Source of the DNA: Flavobacteriaceae bacterium
GTDB lineage: Bacteria; Bacteroidota; Bacteroidia; Flavobacteriales; Flavobacteriaceae
Direction of reading: 5' to 3'
Assembly (NCBI GenBank): GCA_947472705.1
Contig: CANJDA010000034.1
Span: forward strand, 1 to 16,434
DNA length: 16,434 bases
Shown: positions 7,217-15,600 of the stretch, one piece after another
Layout of the letters: each line of letters opens with the position of its first letter
How positions within the stretch are numbered: position 1 is the first letter of the stretch
The notes under the pieces: model-generated
What the model was told of the DNA's origin: nothing
Databases searched by the model: none
The model's input: the letters and a program-made list of their open reading frames with translations, nothing else
Made by a program: the position numbers and the translations under genes

Positions 7217-10200
7217 TTATTGTTTCATCAACTCCATATATTCCAACGCTTTGGAAATAGACTTCACATTATCAAAAGTGAGCAACAACCTTAAACCGTT
7301 TTTGGTTTCCTTCTCTTTCATTTTGCAGATATTGCCGTGTTGTTGTACAAACTGCAACATGTGTCTGAATTGTTTAGAGTTGTAATACGCCGATTGTTGG
7401 TCGGAAACAAAATAACCTATCAGTTTGCCTTGTTTCATGACGATTCGCTCGATTCCCATTTGGGTGGCAATCCATTTGATACGAATACTGTTTAATAAGG
7501 CTTTGGCTTCTTTAGGTAGCGCACCAAAACGGTCAATTAATTTGGTTTCATACGCTAATAACCCTGCTTCATCTTTGATAGTTCCGAGTTCGTTATACAA
7601 ATTCAATCGTTCCGAAATGTTGTTAATATATTCATCGGGGAAGAGCAATTCAAAGTCGGTATCAATCTGTAACTCTTTTACATATTCTTTGTTTTCGTCT
7701 TCAACGCCATCTTCATATAAGTCTTTGAATTCGTTTTCTTTTAACTCTTCAATGGCTTCGTTCATGATTTTTTGATAGGTTTCAAACCCAATTTCATTAA
7801 TGAAACCACTTTGCTCTCCACCCAATAAATCTCCCGCACCACGAATCTCTAAATCTTTCATGGCAATGTTAAAGCCACTACCTAATTCGCTGAATTGTTC
7901 TAAAGCTTGTATTCGTTTTCGCGCATCATCCGTCATAGCAGAATAAGGTGGACAAATAAAATAACAGAAGGCTTTCTTATTACTTCTTCCCACACGACCT
8001 CGCATTTGATGCAAATCTGACAAGCCAAAATTATTAGCATTGTTGATGAATATAGTGTTAGCATTTGGCACATCTAATCCGCTTTCAATAATGGTAGTGG
8101 CTACCAACACATCAAAATCGCCATTCATAAAACCCAGCATAAGCTCTTCCAGTTTAGTGCCTTCCATTTGACCATGACCAATACCCACACGTGCATCGGG
8201 AACTAGTCGCTGAATCATACCCGCAATCTCTTTAATATTTTCAATGCGGTTATTGATAAAGAACACTTGGCCGTTTCTTTGAATTTCATATGAAATCGCA
8301 TCGCGAATCAGTTCTTCATTAAAGCCCACCACTTGGGATTCGATAGGATAACGATTGGGCGGCGCTGTTGTGATAACAGACAAATCACGAGCAGCCATTA
8401 ACGAAAACTGCAAGGTTCTCGGAATAGGGGTGGCGGTTAAAGTTAGTGTGTCAACATTAGCCGCAATAGTTTTAAGTTTGTCTTTTACATTAACACCAAA
8501 CTTTTGTTCTTCGTCAACAATCAACAAGCCTAAATCTTTGAAGACTACATTTTTGTTGACCAATTGGTGTGTACCAATAATAATATCGAGCTTACCAGAA
8601 GCTAATTCTTCCAACGTTTGTGCTTTTTGTTTAGCCGTTCGAAACCTATTTAAATACCCAACGCGAACCGGCATTTCTTTCAATCGTTCGGTAAAAGTTC
8701 GGTAATGTTGGTAGGCTAAAATAGTTGTTGGAACTAAAATTGCCACTTGTTTACTATTATCCACCGCTTTAAATGCGGCGCGAATAGCGACTTCCGTTTT
8801 TCCAAAACCTACATCTCCACAAACCAATCGGTCCATAGGGCGGTCTTTTTCCATATCGGCTTTGACATCTTGGGTAGCCGTAATTTGGTCGGGCGTATCT
8901 TCATAAATAAATGAGCTTTCTAATTCTTTTTGCAAATAACTATCCGGTGCAAATTGGAATCCTTTTTCCAATCGTCGTTTGGCGTACAATTGAATTAGGT
9001 TAAAGGCAATATGCTTAACACGTGCTTTGGTTTTTTGTTTTAAAACCTTCCAAGCATTGGAGCCAAGTTTGTATATCTTTGGCGGTGTACCGTCTTTGCC
9101 GTTGTATTTCGAGATTTTATGCAACGAATGAATGCTTACATACACGATGTCATTATCGGCATACACCAGTTTTATGGCTTCTTGTGTCTTTCCTTCTACT
9201 TGAATTTTTTGTAAGCCACCAAACTTCCCAATACCATGATCAATATGCGTAACATAATCGCCAACGGACAACGAATTTAATTCTTTTAACGTAAGCGTTT
9301 GCTTTTTAGAATAGCCGTTTTTTATGCTGAATTTATGGTGCCGTTCAAAAATTTGATGGTCGGTATAGCAAGCTATTTGATTTTCTTCATCGATGAAGCC
9401 TTGGTACAATGACGATACAATAGTATGATATTGCTTGCGAACATTCTCGTGATTGGCTTCGTCTAAACTTTCGAAAATATCGTGAAAACGATTGGCTTGT
9501 CCTTCATTCGAACAAAATAAATAATTGGTATAGCCGTGAAAATGATTGTCGCTCAAATTGTTCAATAACAAATCAAATTGTTTGTTAAAAGAAGGCTGAG
9601 GCTGTATATGATATTCAAAAGATTTTGTTGTTTTAAACAACGGTTTATTCGATAATTCGATGATGGAAAAGTCTAAAGCTTTGCGCAAAAATCCTTCCTG
9701 ATTCAAAAACAAATGTTCGGGAGCAGCATGTTTGACTTCTTTAGAAAGCTTATCAAAAGTTTCTATGGCTTTGCTAAAAAGTTTGTCCAATTGCGACGTA
9801 AGAAACTCGGTATTCTCAATACACAAAACCGTTTTATCACTAATATAATCAAGGAAACTTTCACGGTTTTCTTTAATGAATTTATTTTCCAAATTGGGAA
9901 TAATGGTAATCTTGTTTTGCTTTTCTACCGATAATTGAGTCTCTACATCAAAGGTTCTAATGCTATCGACTTCGTTCCCAAAAAACTCGATACGATACGG
10001 ATTGTCATTGGAAAACGAGAACACATCTAGGATTCCGCCACGAACCGAAAACTCTCCAGGTTCAGTAATAAAATCGACGCGTTTGAATTCGTATTCGAAT
10101 AAAACTTCGTTGATAAAATCAATCGAAACATTATCGCCAACAGCAACTTTCAAGGTGTTTTTGTCGAGTTCTTTTCGCGTCACAACTTTTTCAAAAAGCG

Positions 10201-10579
10201 CTTCAGGATAAGTAACAATTACAGCGGGTTTTTTTCTAGAATTTATTCGATTCAATACTTCCGAGCGCAACAGCACGTTGGCATTATCGGTTTCTTCAAT
10301 TTGGTATGGGCGACGATAAGAGCTTGGGTAAAATAGCACATCATTGGCGCCAATCATTTGTTCTAAATCATTAAGAATATAGGCGGCTTCTTCCTTTTCG
10401 TTTAAAATGAGTAGAAAAGGTTTTTCGCTTTTCTTAAATATAGCTTGAAAAACAAAAGACAAAGCAGAACCCGAAAGCCCTTTAAGTTGAGTTTTACTCA
10501 AAGGCAATTCAATCGCCTCCACAATTTGTTTGACTTTCGCCGAATGCAGATAAGAGTTATATAAAGAGGTTTGGCTCAA
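7217..10579 (-). CDS. mfd: Transcription-repair coupling factor Mfd (TTG start)
   Basis: Mfd displaces RNA polymerase stalled at lesions and recruits UvrA for transcription-coupled repair. At 1120 residues the length is typical. The N-terminal UvrB-like region (about 1-330) includes the FSVRGGILDVF segment at 177-187. The RNAP-interaction domain is near 435-500 (SVGDYVTHIDHGIGKF). The RecG-like translocase carries Walker A GDVGFGKTE (588-596), the DEEQ box (689-692), TATPIPRT (715-722) and motif VI QMRGRVGRS (858-866). The C-terminal TRCF domain lies at about 975-1075. No ATG is available near the N-terminus (the first Met after the start is residue 75). TTG at 10577-10579 lies three bases after the stop of the upstream lipoprotein gene and gives the expected N-terminus, so translation is probably coupled. 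The 3' end runs into the 21-bp repeat array. Confidence 0.98.
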   Translation of the reverse strand: MSQTSLYNSYLHSAKVKQIVEAIELPLSKTQLKGLSGSALSFVFQAIFKKSEKPFLLILNEKEEAAYILNDLEQMIGANDVLFYPSSYRRPYQIEETDNANVLLRSEVLNRINSRKKPAVIVTYPEALFEKVVTRKELDKNTLKVAVGDNVSIDFINEVLFEYEFKRVDFITEPGEFSVRGGILDVFSFSNDNPYRIEFFGNEVDSIRTFDVETQLSVEKQNKITIIPNLENKFIKENRESFLDYISDKTVLCIENTEFLTSQLDKLFSKAIETFDKLSKEVKHAAPEHLFLNQEGFLRKALDFSIIELSNKPLFKTTKSFEYHIQPQPSFNKQFDLLLNNLSDNHFHGYTNYLFCSNEGQANRFHDIFESLDEANHENVRKQYHTIVSSLYQGFIDEENQIACYTDHQIFERHHKFSIKNGYSKKQTLTLKELNSLSVGDYVTHIDHGIGKFGGLQKIQVEGKTQEAIKLVYADNDIVYVSIHSLHKISKYNGKDGTPPKIYKLGSNAWKVLKQKTKARVKHIAFNLIQLYAKRRLEKGFQFAPDSYLQKELESSFIYEDTPDQITATQDVKADMEKDRPMDRLVCGDVGFGKTEVAIRAAFKAVDNSKQVAILVPTTILAYQHYRTFTERLKEMPVRVGYLNRFRTAKQKAQTLEELASGKLDIIIGTHQLVNKNVVFKDLGLLIVDEEQKFGVNVKDKLKTIAANVDTLTLTATPIPRTLQFSLMAARDLSVITTAPPNRYPIESQVVGFNEELIRDAISYEIQRNGQVFFINNRIENIKEIAGMIQRLVPDARVGIGHGQMEGTKLEELMLGFMNGDFDVLVATTIIESGLDVPNANTIFINNANNFGLSDLHQMRGRVGRSNKKAFCYFICPPYSAMTDDARKRIQALEQFSELGSGFNIAMKDLEIRGAGDLLGGEQSGFINEIGFETYQKIMNEAIEELKENEFKDLYEDGVEDENKEYVKELQIDTDFELLFPDEYINNISERLNLYNELGTIKDEAGLLAYETKLIDRFGALPKEAKALLNSIRIKWIATQMGIERIVMKQGKLIGYFVSDQQSAYYNSKQFRHMLQFVQQHGNICKMKEKETKNGLRLLLTFDNVKSISKALEYMELMKQ

Positions 10580-10582
10580 AGC

Positions 10583-11179
10583 TTATTTATCGATTTTTAT
10601 ATTGGGATTGTTGGTTGGAATGGCTCTTGTTGTGTCCAACATTTGTATCATATCGCTTTCTCCCTCTTCCATTTTGATTTGTTTTTTGACTACAATTTCA
10701 TCTAATTCTTTTTGAAATGCATCAAGCTCCACATTGGTTTCTTGTACCAATTGTGTTACTTTTATATCGGGAATTTGATTGAGGTGAATGTATAAGTTAA
10801 TTGAATTTATTTTGGTCACTATAGCATCAATCCGACTTTTGACTTGGGGTAAATTATAGGTTACAGGAATATTGTTATTTAGGTCGTTGGCTCTTTTGGT
10901 TAGTGTTTTGGCTTTCTGTTGAAAGGCGCCTAGACTACTTTTTGGTTTTTGCCCTAGTTCTGTTAAAAAAATACGCCATTCGTTCCAACTGTTGATTAAT
11001 GAACGTGAGGTTGCGTTAATAGGTTGTGCATTAAAATTCCAACCCTTGTTAATACTGTTGAAAATGACTTCTCTTTTTTGTGCTTCCTTCTCTTGTTCTA
11101 AAGCGCGAAGTTTTGGGTCTTCTTGGCAAGAAGTAAGACACAGCACTATTAAAAGTAAGGTAGGAAAAACTGTTTTCAT
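10583..11179 (-). CDS. Small coiled-coil lipoprotein of unknown function upstream of mfd
   Basis: This 198-residue protein has a type II signal peptide: a hydrophobic core VFPTLLLIVLCL and lipobox LTSC, with Cys18 as the lipidated residue. The residues after Cys are Q-E-D-P; acidic residues directly after the cysteine resemble the lipoprotein export signals described in Capnocytophaga and Flavobacterium, so surface exposure is possible (inference). The mature part is charged and mostly helical, with likely coiled coils at about 22-40 and 85-170, and no enzymatic motif. I do not recognise the family. The gene ends three bases before the mfd TTG and starts after a short promoter region, so it heads a two-gene message with mfd. 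No functional tie to DNA repair is evident; the link may be only shared transcription. Confidence 0.85.
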   Translation of the reverse strand: MKTVFPTLLLIVLCLTSCQEDPKLRALEQEKEAQKREVIFNSINKGWNFNAQPINATSRSLINSWNEWRIFLTELGQKPKSSLGAFQQKAKTLTKRANDLNNNIPVTYNLPQVKSRIDAIVTKINSINLYIHLNQIPDIKVTQLVQETNVELDAFQKELDEIVVKKQIKMEEGESDMIQMLDTTRAIPTNNPNIKIDK

Positions 11180-11196
11180 TTAAAAAAATTAAGTTT

Positions 11197-11212
11197 CAAA
11201 GGTACAAAGGTA
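11197..11212 (-). promoter_or_regulatory. Duplicated -7 box for the lipoprotein-mfd message
   Basis: Read on the minus strand, TACCTTTG occurs twice in direct tandem (11212-11205 and 11204-11197), each an exact fit to TAnnTTTG. A TTG at 11229-11227 lies 22 bases before the downstream copy, within the usual 17-23 spacing, and 14 bases before the other. The downstream box is therefore the better candidate, 17 bases before the ATG. Confidence 0.55.
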
Positions 11213-11303
11213 AAAGGAAACTTTGGCAAGAAGGCGTTAAACGAATGATAATTTTGTTAAAAAAGAAGCGCTTATTAATCTGCCTGTTCATTTTTGAAAA
11301 CAG

Positions 11304-11311
11304 TATCTTTG
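11304..11311 (+). promoter_or_regulatory. Candidate -7 promoter box for threonine dehydrogenase
   Basis: TATCTTTG fits TAnnTTTG exactly and is 20 bases before the ATG at 11332. It lies inside the in-frame extension that begins at 11245. If used, the message begins after 11311 and the extension cannot be translated. No convincing -33 TTG at the right distance was found. Confidence 0.45.
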
Positions 11312-11331
11312 TCGGACAAACAAACTTTTAC

Positions 11332-12270
11332 ATGAACACAAAAATCTTAATTATTGGCGCTTGTGGGCAAATAGGAACCGAGCTAACCAAGAAACTGAGA
11401 AGCATTTATGGAATTGATAATGTCATTGCTTCTGATATCCGAAAACTGAATATTGACATTGTAAATGAAGGGATATTTGAAGTAGTAAATGCACTTGATT
11501 TTAATCAAATTGAGCATTTAGTAGAACAATATCAAATTACAGATATTTATCTGATGGCAGCATTACTATCGGCTACTGCAGAAAAGAATCCAGCTTTTGC
11601 TTGGGATTTAAATATGAATTCTTTGTTTCATGTTTTGAATTTGGCGAAAGCCAAGAAAATTAAAAAAATATTTTGGCCTTCAAGCATTGCCGTTTTTGGT
11701 CCTACAACACCAAGAGACAATACTCCACAATATACTATCATGGAACCAACAACCGTTTATGGCATTAGCAAACAAACTGGGGAAAGATGGTGTGAATATT
11801 ACCATAATATTTATGGTGTAGACGTGAGAAGCATTCGCTATCCAGGTTTAATTAGCTGGTCAACCGAACCTGGCGGTGGAACTACTGATTATGCAGTTGA
11901 TATTTATCACAAAGCATTGAAAGACGGTAAGTATGAGTGTTTCCTTTCGGAAGAAACCGCTTTGCCTATGATGTATATGGATGATGCCATTCGGGCTACT
12001 GTTGAAATTATGCAAGCGCCGAAAGAAGCCATTAAAATTCGCTCTTCTTATAATTTGTCAGGAGTAAGTTTTACCCCAAATGAAATTGCTACCGAAATTA
12101 AAAATCACATTCCAAAATTTACTATTACTTATAAACCCGATTTCCGTCAAAAGATTGCCGATAGCTGGCCGGCGTCTATAGATGATAGTTGTGCACGTCA
12201 AGATTGGAACTGGAAGCATCAGTTTGATTTGGCATCAATGACCGTAGAGATGTTAGAAAATCTTAAATAA
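11332..12270 (+). CDS. tdh: L-threonine 3-dehydrogenase, extended SDR (UDP-galactose epimerase-like) type
   Basis: This cytoplasmic enzyme oxidises L-threonine with NAD+ to 2-amino-3-ketobutyrate (EC 1.1.1.103), the first step of conversion to glycine. It is the short-chain-dehydrogenase type known from Flavobacterium and animals, not the zinc type of E. coli. In the 312-residue form the NAD-binding motif is IGACGQIG (Gly9, Gly12, Gly15). The catalytic Ser is in WPSSIAVFG (117-118), and the Tyr143-xxx-Lys147 pair is in VYGISK. GGGTTDYAVDIY at 181-192 and LPMMYMDDAIRAT at 211-223 are diagnostic of the threonine dehydrogenases. The frame is open back to an ATG at 11245, but residues from there are unlike the family, and a promoter box lies within them. 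The ATG at 11332, just before NTKILIIGA, is therefore chosen. It is a single gene, divergent from the lipoprotein-mfd pair. Confidence 0.95.
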   Translation: MNTKILIIGACGQIGTELTKKLRSIYGIDNVIASDIRKLNIDIVNEGIFEVVNALDFNQIEHLVEQYQITDIYLMAALLSATAEKNPAFAWDLNMNSLFHVLNLAKAKKIKKIFWPSSIAVFGPTTPRDNTPQYTIMEPTTVYGISKQTGERWCEYYHNIYGVDVRSIRYPGLISWSTEPGGGTTDYAVDIYHKALKDGKYECFLSEETALPMMYMDDAIRATVEIMQAPKEAIKIRSSYNLSGVSFTPNEIATEIKNHIPKFTITYKPDFRQKIADSWPASIDDSCARQDWNWKHQFDLASMTVEMLENLK

Positions 12271-12272
12271 GT

Positions 12273-12476
12273 TTATTTTTTTTCCTTAAAAGTAGTAATC
12301 AAACCATGTCTAATTGGTGCTTTAATTTTTATTAATGTATAAGTATTGTCATGTGATACGTTGAAGGAAGCACCTAGTTTTTGATTTTTCAGTATCAATA
12401 TAGTAACCCAAATACTCTTCCTATTTTAAATACGTTTTCCTTAAGCAATTCTATTATTTTTTTGTTTATCAAACAT
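12273..12476 (-). pseudogene. Possible decayed 3' end of an unrecognised gene
   Basis: The 350-base gap between threonine dehydrogenase and the giant surface-protein gene contains, on the minus strand, a protein-like stretch. From about 12377 it reads LGASFNVSHDNTYTLIKIK, then APIRHGLITTFKEKK, ending at a TAA at 12273-12275 three bases from the end of the dehydrogenase gene. The same frame holds an ATG at 12474-12476 (MFDKQKNNRI) but is broken by two TAA stops (the nearer one at 12426-12428). Plausible peptide continues in the other two frames between (ELLKENVFKIGRVFG, then YYIDTEKSKT). Three same-direction frameshifts would join these into about 67 residues. I do not recognise the product, and AT-rich DNA can give such strings by chance. 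The rest of 12477-12621 shows only the leader of the next gene. Confidence 0.3.
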
Positions 12477-12559
12477 GTATTTAAACGGTTAAAAAACTTT
12501 TAATCTATTTATTACGTCCATTCAGCTACATTTTTTGGTATTTTGACCCATTTTGCTGC

Positions 12560-12587
12560 TTTGTGTTTCATCCAATATAGATATTTG
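12560..12587 (+). promoter_or_regulatory. Weak candidate promoter for the giant repeat protein
   Basis: TTTG at 12560-12563 and GATATTTG at 12580-12587 (seven of eight to TAnnTTTG) are 16 bases apart, one short of the usual minimum. The start codon follows about 34 bases later. This is the best candidate I can find in the 350-base gap, but neither box is perfect. Confidence 0.25.
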
Positions 12588-12621
12588 TTTTATCAAAACC
12601 CCAAAATCTAACTCATTAATC

Positions 12622-15600
12622 ATGAAGACAAATTTATTTTATCCAGAAATTAGGAAGAAATGTATTTTATCCTTTGCTTTTTTTTTGCTACTATTTGCCA
12701 AATTAAATGCTGCTACTTATTATTTACAAAATGCCAATGTCGCTAGTGCTAGTTCACCTGCAAGTTGGAAAACTGATGCTACAGGTGCCGGAGGAGGAAC
12801 TGCAGCTACTAACTTTACTACTGCCGGCGATATTTTTAATACGATATCGGGACAATCAGTAACGTTTACAACTAGTATTACTATTGGTTCAGCTTCTGGT
12901 TCAGGAACAGCAGTTATTTTTAACATAGTATCCGGAAGTACCGCTACTATTAATTCAGCTATTGTAATTACAGTATCGGGTAAAAATAGTAATTCCTCTG
13001 AATTTAATGTTTTAGGATCAATAATTCTTGCAGGTACCGCAAAGATTTCCTTAGCCGTCAATAATATAGCAAATAAATTTACTCTTGGAGCAAGTGCTAC
13101 ATTGAAGTCAGCTAATACAACTGGTCTATTGGGTACCAATTGCTCAGTAGAGAAAACAGGAGGAGGAAATGCAACCGCTACATTTGATGCGGGGGCCAAT
13201 TATGAATTTAATGGCGCCGCAAACCAAGCTACTTTAGGTTTACCGGCTACAGTAAACCAATTGACGATAAACAATTCAGGAAATACAGTGACATTAACAA
13301 CAGGAACAGGGACAACTGTTTCGAATGGACTTATAATGACTGCTGGGACATTAGACATTAATGCTCAAAATATTACTTGTGGTTCGTTAAGCGGAAATGG
13401 GACAGTAAATAACGCAACCAATACTGCAGGACCCTGGACGATTACTGTTGGTAATTCCAATAATTTGAGCTCAACTTTTTCGGGAGTACTATCTAATACA
13501 AGTCAAACCGTAGCGCTTACTAAGGCCGGTACTGGTAAGCTAACATTAACAGGAACTAATACGTACACAGGAGCAACAGCCATTACGGCTGGGGTTTTAA
13601 ATATCCAAAATGCACAGGGAACAGGAACTACTGCAGGAGGTGTTGTTGTATCTTCGGGAGCTGTTTTGGAATTACAGGGTGGAATAACCGTTGGCGCTGA
13701 AGCGTTAACCATAAATAATACCGGTATTCTTTCAGGAGGTTCTTTACGAAATATCAGTGGGAATAATACATGGGGGGGCACTATCACTTTAAGCACTAAT
13801 GCTTCAAGAATTAATTCTGATTCGGGAACATTAACTTTGAATGCCAGTAATGCCATCACAGCAAGCAATATCAATCTTACTCTAGGGGGAGCAGGAAACA
13901 TTACTATATCAGGGACCATAACATCAGGAAGTGGTACGTTAACAAAAGACGGAGCAGGAACAGCTACTCTATCTGGAACTAACACCTATACAGGAGCTAC
14001 CAATGTTACTGTTGGAGTATTAAATATTCAGAATAATCAAGGGACTGGAACTGTGGCTGGAGGTGTTACAGTATCTTCAGGAGCTGCTCTTCAAGTACAA
14101 GGTAATATTACAGTAGGAGCAGAAAATTTATCCCTTAATGGCACCGGAATTTCGAGTGATGGTGCTTTAAGAAGTGTTGGTACAGGTAACTCAACCAATA
14201 CATGGGGAGGTACAATTACATTAGCTTCCACTCCGGTTAGAATCAATGCGGATGCTAGTTCTACACTCAGCATGGGGGCTATCACAGGAACTAATACAAA
14301 TTTGTTTTTAGGAGGTATAGGAAATGTTAATGTAACCGGAGCGATAAGCATCGGGACAGGGTCTATGACGGATGACGGTCCGGGGAATGTTACTTTTTCC
14401 GGAACAAATACCTATTCTGGTGCAACCACTATAACTGCTGGTATTACTAGTCTTGGGAATAATAACGTTTTTGCTAATAATTCTAATTTAGTTTTAAATG
14501 GCGGAACTTTTAAAACAGGAACGTCTACTGGCTATTCTGATACTATGGGTACTTTAACATTAAGTGCTAATTCTACTTTTGCACTTGGAACAACAGCACA
14601 TACAATGGCTTTCTCTGCAAGTAATGGAGTTACTTGGGCAGGCACATTATTAACTATAAATGGATGGGCAGGCACAGGCGGTTCACTTGGTACGGCAGGT
14701 AATATAATAATTGGAACTAACAGTAGTGGTTTAACATCAGCACAGTTGGCAAAATTTAGTTTTACTGGATATGCTCCTGGTGCAGTGCAATTGAGTAACG
14801 GTGAGGTTGTTCCAACCCCAGCGCCTGTTATTTCAAGTACAACTACATCAAGTACAACTTATGGAACAGGAGCTACTTATACCATTACAGCTTCCAATAC
14901 ACCAACAAGTTATAATGCTTCCGGATTGCCTACAGGTATGTCGGTAAATACAACAACCGGTGTTATAACCATAGCGTCAACAACTGCTGCAGGGACTTAC
15001 TCCTTTTCTATATCAGCAACTAATGCCAGTGGAACAGGTTCTGCTACTTTAAGTTATACTGTGAATACCAAATCCTTAACGATAACGGCTACTAACGGCA
15101 GTAAGACATACGGACAAACGTACACGGTAGGTTCAGGGTCAACAGCCTTTACATCAAGTGGATTGCAGAATAGTGAAACTATAGGGACAATCACCCTGGC
15201 CAGTACAGGTGCTGTAAATACAGCAGCGGTTGGTTCATACAACATAGTGCCATCAGCAGCTACAGGAGGTACCTTTACTGCTTCTAATTATAGCATTACC
15301 TATACTAACGGAACTTTAACAGTAGGAACCGCTGCATTAACAATTACAGCCAGTAATGGTAGTAAGACTTATGGACAAACATATACGGTAGGTTCAGGGT
15401 CAACAGCCTTTACATCAAGTGGATTGCAGAATAGTGAAACTATTGGGACAATCACCCTGGCAAGCACAGGTGCTGTTAATACAGCAGCGGTTGGTTCATA
15501 CAATATAGTGCCATCGGCAGCAACCGGAGGTACCTTTACTGCTTCCAATTATAGTATTAGTTATACCAACGGTACTTTAACAGTAGGAACAGCGGCCTTA

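Noticed and set aside
7195..7219. C-terminal extension of Mfd into the repeat array by read-through
   Set aside because: Mfd ends with TAA at 7217-7219 at its normal length, and the heptapeptide frame has its own TAA at 7195-7197 before the repeats.
7425..10211. Several plus-strand open frames of 73-116 codons (e.g. 7425-7775, 8355-8705, 9022-9252, 9960-10211)
   Set aside because: All lie opposite mfd, whose domains are intact along the whole length; none has recognisable protein features or its own context.
12271..12300. Intrinsic terminator after threonine dehydrogenase
   Set aside because: There is a T-run at 12276-12283, but no inverted repeat precedes it.
12720..14351. Long open frames on the minus strand (12720-13199, 13503-13985, 14091-14351) inside the giant repeat gene
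   Set aside because: They lie opposite a continuous 1271-codon frame with a signal peptide and recognisable repeats. Their Pro/Val/Ala-rich, featureless translations are what the Gly/Thr/Ala repeat codons give when read backwards.
15054..15245. Minus-strand open frame of 63 codons
   Set aside because: It is opposite the first MBG-like repeat; it has no family features and its sequence is a mirror of the repeat.
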